DNA of 64,000 nt from Aphrocallistes beatrix (Eukaryota; Porifera; Hexactinellida; Sceptrulophora; Aphrocallistidae): positions 5,332,523 to 5,396,522 of the forward strand of contig OY725489.1 in the NCBI GenBank assembly GCA_963281255.1, in the 5' to 3' direction. The number at the start of each line of letters is the position of its first letter. The first letter of the stretch is position 1. This document shows, piece after piece, positions 1-8,532 of the stretch. The notes below the pieces were generated by a model. The model was not told where the DNA came from and did no database searches. It was given only the letters and a program-made list of their open reading frames with translations. The position numbers and the translations under genes were made by a program.

Positions 1-254
1 GGGATGATGCATGCAGCAGTACTCTAATTGTAGACTGGTAATGCATCAGGGGAAATTTGAAATATAATATTTTCAAATGTTGTTAAGACGTATTGCGGTG
101 GTAAATAAGCCAAGGATGGTAGCATCCTGATCGTTAAAGAAAATACTGTAGCACTCGAATAATGATTTTGTAAACCTAATTCTTGAACTTTTCTGTCTTG
201 TATCAGTGGAAGAAGCAACTCTTGACGTGTGTCATTGGCCAAATCTCTCTTAAA

Positions 255-453
255 GTATTAATGGCAGCTTGTTCGAAATAACTAGGATATATTGTGGATT
301 GGTATTTCTTAATTTAGAAGTTTAAAAACTCACAATGTGCATGGTCCCCCCTCCACGGCGGGCTCCACGGCGGGCTCCAAGGCGGGCCCCACGGGGCCAG
401 GTATATCCTCCACGGCGGTCTCCACGGCGGGCCCCGCGGGGCCCGGGTTGGCG
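255..453. repeat. Dispersed repeat copy ending in a GC-rich minisatellite
   Basis: A stretch around 265-345 (TTCTTAATTTAGAAG then AAACTCACA) matches two other places in the window, near 20,980-21,050 and 30,360-30,400. At the same relative position each copy runs into a GC-rich simple repeat. Here (344-453) it is built from CTCCACGGCGGG-like 12-mers with GGCCCC variants. The minus strand reads as a collagen-like Gly-Pro-Ala-Val peptide, which I take as a by-product of the 12-mer rather than a gene. The first 250 bases hold nothing I can name. Confidence 0.55.
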
Positions 454-873
454 TGCATAGATATGAGCATGTCACTAGATAAAAAAATGTAATATGCATT
501 AGCAAAAGAAATTTGCATCAACTGACACTCAGTTTATCTATTATTTCAAAAAACGTCTAGTTATAGGAGTTATCCTATCGGTAGACAGTGTATGACATCC
601 GTCTGTTCAGACGTCTTTAATGAAGCTACTAAACCGATTTTGGTCAAACTTGGAAGATAGATTCCTCAAATGATGTAATTTGTCCACCACTGTGATAGTG
701 AGTCCCTCACTTAGTAGAGCTTAGGGATCGCCCGGGAATTCCGGTCTCGCCGGGAATTGGCTATTTTCAGCAGGGATCGTCTAAATTATATTTATATAAG
801 GAAAATCCGCATGAACAATATTATACTCATATAATATTTGGTTACATGTTTTAATTTGCTTCATCATTATTCA

Positions 874-1010
874 TCCTTACAATTAAAACACGATTAATGT
901 ATAAATATATATATATACAAGCACGATTCTCTCGCTTGCGCTACACGACTTGCGGACATTGTGTGTCCGCAAAATCACCCTGCGGGCGCCTGGAGTTACT
1001 CAATCTGACC
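874..1010. repeat. Helitron-like repeat tips, head-to-tail inverted
   Basis: 874-914 is the 5' tip of the family seen whole at 22,256, 43,842 and 44,726 (TCCTTAC.ATTAAAAC.CGATTAATG then a TA run). It switches at about 916 into the reverse complement of a related family's 3' tip: CAAGC, the GCGGACA/TGTCCGC hairpin, then a GC-rich CCCTGCGGG hairpin. A second reversed 3' tip lies at 6,332-6,410. This is a rearranged or nested pair of non-autonomous repeat ends. Confidence 0.45.
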
Positions 1011-1338
1011 AATTTGGAGAATTTCTTTCTATATATAAATATTGTAGACAAAAGTTAACGAATAGTTTATCATAAAGGGTCCGAAAATCTACACCCCTAA
1101 AAACCCCATGTCAACCGTTGGAAGCTAGTCTCTAGCTATTTTTCAAAATTCTTTAAATGGTGTAAAAATATGTATATAAAGGTGTGAAATTATGCACATA
1201 ATCTTTTTTATTGCGATACACAATAATACATTTAAGATATCAAAATAAGTTGTGGCTTTGAAGTATTAATAACAATGACGATATATATGTCGTATAATGA
1301 TTACTATTGTGATAGTGTAGTCCTTTATTTAGTATAGA

Positions 1339-1432
1339 AAAGGTGTGAAAAATTGTTTTCCATTTTTTTGTAGAGGTGTGAAAAATTGTTTAGCCATTTT
1401 TTTGTAGAGGTGTGAAAATTTTGTTTAGATCT
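1339..1432. repeat. 34-bp tandem repeat, about 2.5 units
   Basis: The unit reads roughly GAGGTGTGAAAAATTGTTT followed by CCATTTTTTTGTA and recurs directly. A weaker related AAGGTGTGAAATTATG lies near 1,180. No coding meaning is apparent. Confidence 0.6.
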
Positions 1433-2040
1433 TAGAACTTAATCGTAGTCATATCATTTGACACTTACATACCAATTTTAATATCTTTACGACTTGCCAA
1501 TTCTTCAATCAATTCGGACAAACACACACAAACAAATCTTTTATATATAAGATATATTGTCTGACCAATATATTACTATAAATCCATTTAGAAGATTCCT
1601 ATAGATAATCCTTTCTAAAGGGCAATTACTAGTGCCTGTATCGCCTTGTGCCACTTGTCACCATTATATATTATTGGAACAAGTGAATCAAGGTGGCACA
1701 AGCGATAATAATCCCTTTTAGACATAATTGATGAATAAGAAACTTCTAAACTGAGTAACTCCAGTGTGTAGATTTCGAATTTGATATTAGATTTCAGTAA
1801 ATGTTGTGAGTTTCAATAGCGAGACCATTTTAATATTGTTTATGATGCAAAGCAATATGGTGTTCCAATACTTTTGGCCAGGTAGTAGATTGAAGAAATT
1901 GCCAGGCGCAGAAAGTTGATTTGTGAGAGTATTTTGGCTATGGTTCCACTAAGTTCTGACCTTAGACGAAAATTTCAACTCATCATGCAATTATGACGTC
2001 ATTTTCACCTTTTTTATAATTAGAAATTTCAGTTTTTCGA

Positions 2041-2290
2041 CTCTGCTTGGGTGGTGGTGGTTAGGGCGTTTGAATACCAAGAATTAGGTCGCGGGTTCTA
2101 ACCTCGCTCTAGTCATTTGCATTTTACTCTCAATTACATTGCTTCGGTAATGTATCCTAAGCCTACACACTTGCCAAAACCTTAGTGAGCTAAAAGCACT
2201 AAGGATGTCATCTCGTTTAAAGGTAAAGTCAAGTCAGGTGCTTTCTTGCCTATTGCTAGCCGAGTTTTTCTCTGTAACACGCTATCATAT
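2041..2290 (+). repeat. tRNA-derived SINE (head and body)
   Basis: Positions 2047-2110 look like a degraded tRNA head: an A-box-like GGTGGTGGTTAGGGCG, then about 35 bases on a B-box-like GCGGGTTCTAACCTCGC (consensus GGTTCRANNCC). The order and spacing fit an RNA polymerase III internal promoter. A non-tRNA body follows, then a tail of imperfect CATATGCA/ACACAGACA repeats to about 2340. The B box has mutated positions and no acceptor-stem pairing is evident, so this is a SINE and not a tRNA gene. Confidence 0.5.
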
Positions 2291-2786
2291 GCACACAGAC
2301 ATACCATCATATGCATACAGACACGCCGCATACACACATTCAGCAACTATCAGTGGGTTTAGCACCTCACCCAGATTGTAAACCCCCTGAGAACATATTA
2401 GCACGGATTAAGGGGGTATATAAATCTATAAACTTTAAATCTATATAAATCTATAAACTTTTATAAAATGTGTAAATTAATATAGCTCAGATATGATTCA
2501 ACTATCATCGATAAATGCTAACTCATCATTATGTCTGCTAAAATCCCAGTAAAAATTTTACAATCCTGGATAGATCCCGTCCCAGCAGAAAATCTTATCT
2601 CGGTCGATCACTAGTAGAACTGCATTATCGGTAGGTTGCCTGACATTTACTCTTAATTTAGAGGGTAAATCAACTCAACTCATTATATATGTTGTTGATA
2701 GTTGGAAATCTAGATAAAACAAATATATACACAATTAAACACGGATTTCAAAAAACATAAAATGCTCGGACATATATCGTAGGTAC

Positions 2787-3029
2787 TTACATTGGCGATC
2801 CCAGGCCCCTCCTCAGAAGGTTGAATCTTAGTCTAGAAAATAAAAAATAAATAAGGTTTGCATAGTAATAGAAGTTTATAAGTACCGTATATGCTAGGAT
2901 AGTAGCCGGGGCGATTTTAACTCCATCTACCACCATGAAAATTAATATTTCAGATAGAAGAAAAATTTGAGTTAATATAACCACACGAGTGATTTCGATA
3001 AATTGTGGAAGTGAAGAAGTTGCTGTCAA
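2787..3029 (-). CDS. Candidate short-exon host gene fragment (hydrophobic leader plus 42-nt exon)
   Basis: Unrecognised. On the minus strand an open frame starts without an ATG near 3029 and encodes a hydrophobic stretch (VVILTQIFLLSEILIFMVV) followed by DGVKIAPA. At 2885/2886 it meets a GTACTT donor-like site. A TTTTATTTTCTAG acceptor then precedes an exactly 42-nt open segment (2791-2832), which ends at a consensus GTAAGT donor. A 42-nt segment with the same arrangement lies at 5685-5726 and a 36-nt one at 4554-4589. A decayed paralogue of the first part lies at 34,625-34,790. The leader could be a signal peptide. The phase of the 42-nt segment is ambiguous (phase 0 and phase 2 are both open), so no product is claimed. 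It may equally be transposon-borne or non-coding. Confidence 0.25.
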   Translation of the reverse strand: MTATSSLPQFIEITRVVILTQIFLLSEILIFMVVDGVKIAPATILAYTVLINFYYYANLIYFLFSRLRFNLLRRGLGSPM

Positions 3030-3136
3030 GCTCTATTCTAAGTGGTAGAAAATATTTTGAATGCCCTCTTTGTGGGGAAGGAATATTCAAAGATTGCATT
3101 TGGTCTTTTGTAAATAAAACAAATCAATCCCTTTAA

Positions 3137-4355
3137 GGTTGGTGTTTCCTTCCAGAACTAACTTTTAAAGTTTTCATTATTTTCTTCTGAAATTTTTTGT
3201 GGAAACTATTCTCGTTGAGTTATCTGCAAAAATAAACTTTTCGGGAGCCCAAGAAGTAAGAGAAAAATTATTTTTTTCCCAAATGACCTAATTTATAGAG
3301 GACATTCAAGGAAACTTCAATGCCTTATGCCTCTTTTACTCAATTATTCTTACACAAAATGGTTGAATAAAGAAAATAATAGGAATAGAATTTTCAATTT
3401 TAACCTAAATAATTTTTTCTTTCAAATTTCGTTTATACAAAATTTAGAGGCAGATTTTCGAAAGGAAAAATATTTTAACTTTTTTCTAAAGTAGAATATC
3501 GAAAATCTATCTCTATCATTTTGTTCTACGTGACGAGATCTTTCCAAAACAATCGAGTTTTTTACTCTATGACTTTTGTAACTAGAGATTCCTCCGTTGT
3601 AAAATTGATTTTTTTGAGTGTTAAAAACATGCTACAAAGCAATTTTCTTCGGAAAGGCTTGATTTCCATTTGTTTTTACGGAATTCTGATAATATATAAC
3701 ATCAAAACATCCTCAATCAACAACTTATTGTAGTACTTAACTTCAAAATATGGCATATCAAATATTTTCACATCATGACACCTTCAAAAGTGTGAAAAAG
3801 TTGACAGTTATCACTGGGGGGCCAAAAATGACCATGTTCGATAGTTTCCGCCGAAATCCCATACCTATAACTTTATTTGACTATGCCAGGTCGTTATTTT
3901 AATACTGAGTTCGTACTCAGCACTAAATTTCCAGCAATTTGATATATATATTGACCATATTTGGAAATATTTTTGGTTGCCTTTTCCTAGCAACGGTCAG
4001 GAATGTTAAAAAATTCCTGGCCGTTGCTAGGCACGGTCAAACAAAAATGTTTCCAAATATGGTCAATATATATATCAAATTGCTGGAAATCCAGTGCTGA
4101 GCATGAATTCAGCATTAAAAAGATGATCTGACACTGTTTAAAGAAGTTAGAGCTGTGGGACATTTCGCATTTAAAATGTGTCGTTTTTAGAGCGACACCA
4201 GGTGATACAAGTGGCTCAAAGTGGCGAAATATTGGGGCTGGAGTTATAAAAATCGGGATTATTGTTTAGAACCCCTATAAGGATCTAAAAATGATAAAAA
4301 AGCAATTCGGGCACATTTTTAATAAAAAACAAGTTTCGCATGGGAAACACCAACC
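3137..4355. mobile_element. TTAA-flanked fold-back/MITE-like element, copy A
   Basis: The element begins GGTTGGTGTTTCC and ends GGAAACACCAACC, with TTAA on both sides (3133-3136 and 4356-4359). A paralogous locus at 34,863-34,866 carries a single TTAA with the same flanks (CAATCCC on the left, TTCAGGCTTTACAAA on the right) and no insert, which proves the 4-bp target duplication. Inside, 3931-4086 is a near-perfect hairpin with arms of about 75 bp around a CCTAGCAACGG / CCGTTGCTAGG core. No transposase is present. TTAA duplication is typical of piggyBac, but the termini lack the usual CCY start, so the superfamily is unassigned. Confidence 0.8.
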
Positions 4356-4553
4356 TTAACTTCAGGCTTTACAAAAACAGTGTCATATGCTCCCATAGCA
4401 GAGAGAATCAATCATTTCCCATTCTGAATCAAATTTCCGTTAGAAAACATAAATTTTCACTTTTTTTTTCTATAGAAGTGCTTTCCTAACATAGAAATAT
4501 TACATCTATTATTTGGATTCCTAAGCATGGTCTGTAAAATGTAAAGTACTCAC

Positions 4554-4589
4554 ATTCTCCGAGTAGGTGAACTTTCTCTAGAACTTGAT
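4554..4589 (-). other. Candidate 36-nt micro-exon
   Basis: On the minus strand a pyrimidine-rich TTCTTTTTTGTATAG acceptor is followed by exactly 36 nt and then GTGAGT, a consensus donor. Two of the three frames are open. It resembles in layout the 42-nt segments at 2791-2832 and 5685-5726. Its acceptor AG overlaps the stop codon of the small ORF at 4590-4751. Coding status is not demonstrated. Confidence 0.25.
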
Positions 4590-4751
4590 CTATACAAAAA
4601 AGAATTGTAACAAATGCACTGTAATGTCATCATATTCAAATTCATAGTCGCCGAACTGAGTGGAGCTGGGGGATTTGAGCCCTTTCCTTTTACTAGAACA
4701 CTTGATATAGACTAAAGTGCAGCTGGCGAGTAAAATCGGAAGTATAAACAT
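4590..4751 (-). CDS. Hypothetical 53-residue single-pass membrane or secreted peptide
   Basis: Unrecognised. It starts at an ATG at 4751 and stops at 4590. The first 18 residues (MFILPILLASCTLVYIKC) form a hydrophobic segment like a signal peptide or membrane anchor. A basic patch SSKRKGLK and an acidic, tyrosine-containing tail (FGDYEFEYDD) follow. The hydrophobic-basic-acidic order fits a type of membrane peptide with a cytoplasmic tail, but the frame is short and could be chance. Alternatively a GTAAAA donor after the codons for KCS would splice it to the 36-nt segment at 4554-4589, keeping an open frame. The amino-acid composition is more protein-like than most short frames here. Confidence 0.25.
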   Translation of the reverse strand: MFILPILLASCTLVYIKCSSKRKGLKSPSSTQFGDYEFEYDDITVHLLQFFFV

Positions 4752-4790
4752 GATGAAGGATAGTTAAATTCAGCACAAATATTAATATTA

Positions 4791-4946
4791 CAGTGGAATT
4801 CGCTTATTAACAACTCGAGTTTTGCTCATAAAATGGTTGCTAATAAGATAACATAATTGACACAAAATATTCACCTGGGACCTGAAAATTGGTTGCTAAT
4901 AGAGTAATATTGCTAATAAGGGAGTTGCTAATAACGAAATTCCACT
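4791..4946. mobile_element. pogo/Tc1-type MITE
   Basis: Terminal inverted repeats CAGTGGAATT.CG.TTATTA and its complement, next to TA on the left. The centre is AT-rich with repeats of GTTGCTAATAAG. The CAGTGGAA...GTTATTA style matches pogo/Tigger-type non-autonomous elements. No coding capacity. Confidence 0.7.
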
Positions 4947-5048
4947 ACACTTTTAAATGGGAGATATAAAATCTACAAATATAAAATATACAAAGTCACA
5001 AATCTCATATTAGAATTCATTGTGATCACAAAATCAAATTTAGAAAAC

Positions 5049-5162
5049 TTACGCGGTTGAAATTCCATCGCCCCCCATCACCTCCGCGAGGAGGAGGGCG
5101 TCGATGGCCCGCTGAATTATAGGGAGGATCTCCTCCCTATGCGTGCTGCGGCTGACAGCCAT
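5049..5162 (-). CDS. Hypothetical 37-residue GC-rich ORF or exon
   Basis: Unrecognised. It is markedly GC-rich while its surroundings are AT-rich. The minus strand reads from an ATG at 5162 (MAVSRSTHREEILPII...) into an amphipathic Ala/Leu-rich helix (AIDALLLAEVMGG) and stops in a TAA that is also part of a GTAAGT donor. An AAACTAG acceptor lies 7 nt upstream of the ATG. As an exon it would span 5053-5169, 117 nt, a multiple of three, with one nucleotide before the first codon and two after the last. It may be a captured host exon or a scrap of an unrecognised element. Confidence 0.3.
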   Translation of the reverse strand: MAVSRSTHREEILPIIQRAIDALLLAEVMGGDGISTA

Positions 5163-5189
5163 AAATATTCTAGTTTGATTAAATAATAT

Positions 5190-5260
5190 CAGCATTAAAT
5201 CGTGTGAGTGTAATTAACTATACGTATAATGGTGTGTGAAACAGTTTAAGGTATAGGCAG
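5190..5260 (-). repeat. Arm of an old inverted duplication (partner 7655-7735)
   Basis: The reverse complement of this stretch (ACCTTAAACTGTTTCACACACCATTAT at the core) matches 7660-7735. Together with the paired terminal-exon-like segments at 5547-5610 (minus) and 7401-7470 (plus), this makes an inverted duplication of about 350-420 bp centred near 6.4 kb. The 6514-7066 MITE sits in the spacer. Confidence 0.5.
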
Positions 5261-5546
5261 GCACCAGGTGGATAGCTCAGACAGGCCCGTAAGCTAGGGG
5301 AGCAGGGGAGCTCAACCTACCTGGAAAATTTGGGGCTTCTGAGAAAATTTGAAAAAGATTAATTAATTAAGATAATATTTCAATGGTGACCAGTGAGATT
5401 AACAGGGTTTTTCTTGAAACACAATATAATTTCTTCCAAGCTTGTTATATTTCGCATGCAAATAATGAGATCATCGCTGATAGCTATAATATTTATGGTC
5501 ACAAGTAATAAGCGTAAAATATCAGTGTCTTAATATAATACTATGA

Positions 5547-5932
5547 TTAAATCTTCAACAGTGCTCGGTTGGACCTTAGGAAGTATGCGCTTTTAGTAGT
5601 CAATCTAAGCCTGGAATGGAAAAGAAAATCAAATAAAAAGACTTATTATCAAAGATGACAACACAATACTAACAAATAACTTACATTAAACTTTTCATCT
5701 CTGGGTGTGATATCTTGGGTATTGTACTACAAGAGAGTAAGTAGCGAGCATATGTGAAAAAAGTAACTTGGCTCAATAAATATAACAGAAAGATATTAGA
5801 TACTAAAGAAATGGTAATTAGTAAGTACCCTCTGATGGGGACCGTCGAAATAATGCATGTACTACGGGCATTCAATAAGTAGTCGTTACCATAGTATAGT
5901 TTCCCCAAAACTAGTAATATACTTAATATCAA
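5547..5932 (-). CDS. Candidate spliced short-exon gene (membrane leader, 42-nt exon, terminal exon)
   Basis: Unrecognised. On the minus strand an open frame down to 5829 encodes a hydrophobic segment (LILSILLVLGKLYYG) and reaches a GTACTT donor-like site. A CTCTTGTAG acceptor opens a 42-nt segment (5685-5726) ending in a GTAAGT donor. A TTCCATTCCAG acceptor then opens a 64-nt segment (5547-5610) ending in a stop. The phases agree across all three pieces (two nucleotides of a codon before each intron). The last segment has an independent plus-strand relative at 7401-7470, also placed right behind a TATATTCCAG acceptor. No ATG is visible for the leader. Confidence 0.28.
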
Positions 5933-6513
5933 TGCTGCAATTTCTCGAAATTTGGACCAGTGTACGAATCTTTATATAAGCTCGCTGCTCAATTTTGAAA
6001 ACTGCACTGTCGGAATCCTTAAGATAATTTCAATAAACACTCTAAAATGACTGATTCAGCTCTAACAAAATATCTCCTGCTTTATTTCGTATTGTTTCAT
6101 TTATATTATCATGTACATGCTCATACATATAACGGCTGCTTTGGTTAGCTAAATTCGAATGCCTTATTACTATAACATTCACATTCCACTCATCCCTCTG
6201 AGCGAATATTCCTATGTCCAGAAAGATCAGTCCGGAACTTAACTGTGGCGGTGAGCAGATGTGAATTATCCTAAATTATCTTGAATTATCTTAGTTACGG
6301 GTATTTCAGTAACTTAAATTAGTATTGAGACAAGCTCGCTTCGCTTTCTTGCGCTGGGCGGCTCGCGGACACTTCGTATCTGCAGAATCGCCCTGCAGGG
6401 GCTGGAGTAACTCAATCTAGCCTACTTACCAAATTTGTTTACTTAATTTAGATATTTGTTTACTTTACATAAATATTGTAGACAAAAGATAACCAATAAA
6501 TTATATACGTATA

Positions 6514-7066
6514 TAGGGTGTCTCAAAAGTTCTGCAACAACCAATTTTACTAAGATCACTTGGTTTTATTCCAAATTAGCCTGCATAAATGTAATCTAGC
6601 GCCCTTCTTGCCTAGAAATGAGTTCAACTCATTACGCAAAAGACCTTTCTTATAAAATTTTAAATAATTACATACCATTAACTCCAAAATTTGGAGCTCA
6701 AAAAGCTGTCTATTTTTCTGATGAAATATTTCATCGATCACTTCTATCTTCTGTAATTGATTCATAATACTAAAATAATATTATTACATACTCTTGATTT
6801 ATGTAACGGTAAATAATTTTGAATTATAGCCATAAAATGTACCTGGGATTTGAGTTTTTGTATTGAGAGAAAAATATTATTTACGAGACGACGAAATATA
6901 GGATCCATCATTGCAAATAAATTGAGAAATGCAAGCAATTGGGAATGCAAATTAATTAGGATATCTCAGTCTATTTTTTATTAAAATGAGGTATCGGATA
7001 TTCGATTTATTTATATATGTATAATACATTTAGCAAAATTTGTGGCAGAACTTTTGAGACACCCTG
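6514..7066. mobile_element. Tc1/mariner-type MITE with GGGTGTCTCAAAAGTTCTG ends
   Basis: The left end AGGGTGTCTCAAAAGTTCTG and the right end CAGAACTTTTGAGACACCCT form inverted repeats of about 25 bp flanked by TA. The 553-bp interior has two overlapping minus-strand open frames of 69 and 62 residues with no recognised motif (a Leu/Lys/Glu-rich stretch QLFELQILELMVCNYL). TA target and AGGGTGTC ends fit the Tc1/mariner group. Confidence 0.75.
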
Positions 7067-7400
7067 TAGATCCGAAAACATGATATTTTAAAACTACACC
7101 AGGTTGTGACATGAAGATAATTATATAGTTTTTAATAAGTTACCCACGAAATATTACTTATTCTTAATAAAAAAGCGACTATTGGGTCAAAATCCCACGT
7201 GGGTTAGAATCTCATGCAACAGTCCCATGTAGGAATTTTTCAGAATGTAACTTTATTCAAAATTTTTGCGGAAATTCCTACTTGGCTCGAAACACTAAAT
7301 ATCAAATGAATCATAGTCTAGATAAACGGTAAATGACAGGGCACGCCCCTCTAGATTTTCGAGATTTTGATCTTATATCTATTTTAATTTTATATTCCAG

Positions 7401-7470
7401 GCTTGGATTGGCTACTAAAGCGCATACTTCACACTTGTCCAGCCAGACACTCTTAGAAGATCTAATCTGA
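7401..7470 (+). other. Plus-strand paralogue of a terminal-exon-like segment
   Basis: It follows a TTTATATTCCAG acceptor and encodes about 22 residues (LGLATKAHTSHLSSQTLLED then LI) before a TGA. It matches the minus-strand segment at 5547-5610. The similarity stops soon after the frame on both sides, and there is a one-base difference in an A run. Similarity confined to the segment behind the acceptor is what a shared exon would look like, but both copies are short and may be decayed. Confidence 0.25.
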
Positions 7471-8202
7471 AGATTTCATTATCGAATAATTAGCTAGACA
7501 AAAAAACACTTAATTCTTCAAAAATGGCACAAATCCACGAAAAATCAATCAGAATCAGAAGCGTATGACCAAACTTGTTTTATAGAAGTAATTTAAGTGG
7601 TTAACGAGTGATGAGTAGTTAAATGTTTGTGGTTTTGTGAACACTAATGTCCGTCTGACCTTAAACTGTTTCACACACCATTATAGATGTAGTTTAATTA
7701 CACACACACGAGTATTTGGAAAGACAGAAGTTATATTGATGGATAATTGGACAGCTTGCAATCGAGATACTAATTCTCGATAAATTACTGGTAGGGTTAA
7801 TGCCCTGCCAACCCTACCGGAGCCTACGCCTTTATGTGTATTACAATTTTAATCAAGGGGGTCACTTATGTAATCTGACTCGAGCCCGGAATGCGATTTG
7901 ACATGAGGCCACTCCTGCTCTCGACGGCCCTGGATGTGTAGCCATGACCGGACCGACCTGTCAAAACGACCCTTCGTTCAAATATGTTTCTCTTTTACAC
8001 ACAAATTTATCGATAATCTGTGAATAATTATCTTAGCATTAACATTGCCATACTACAAGTAATATATATACTGCTGCAACTATGGATTAATGCATATTCC
8101 TAAATGTCAAAATAACGACTTGCGACTTGATCAAAGGTAAGTATATACATATAGTAATTATGTCAAAAAAATAGTTCATTTTAGAAAAATAATATCCTAC
8201 AG

Positions 8203-8375
8203 CAGGCGTGTCAAACTGGTGGCCCGCAGGTTGCTCAGAGGTGGCCCGCCATCCAGTTAAAAAAAAATATAATTGAATGAATCAGTAATTAAAATTTATT
8301 CATTTCTATCATGGCCCAGGGAATAGCTGGGGTTATGAAATTGGCCCACTATCCGATTCGAGTTTGACACACCTG
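8203..8375. mobile_element. hAT-type MITE with perfect 8-bp TSD
   Basis: Ends CAGGCGTGTCAAACT and AGTTTGACACACCTG, flanked on both sides by TCCTACAG (8195-8202 and 8376-8383). The CAG...CTG termini, 8-bp duplication and 173-bp length are those of hAT non-autonomous elements. It lies just upstream of the integrase coding region. Confidence 0.9.
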
Positions 8376-8532
8376 TCCTACAGGTTAGGGAAAATTTTCT
8401 AATAGAATTTGAAATACATGATCCACCAACGCTTAGGAACATGTTGAAGAGAAATTAAATCGAAAGATAAGGACTTCATCAATTCTCTATCTGAGAGGCA
8501 AGAATGGCAAAACAAACAAACGTGTAGTAACA

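Noticed and set aside
330-521. Collagen-like Gly-Pro-Ala frame on the minus strand
   Set aside because: It is the translation of a 12-bp GC-rich minisatellite. No leader, no extension and no Gly every third residue beyond the repeat.
2047-2110. Functional tRNA gene
   Set aside because: B box mutated, no acceptor or anticodon stem pairing, and a long non-tRNA body follows, so it is a SINE head.
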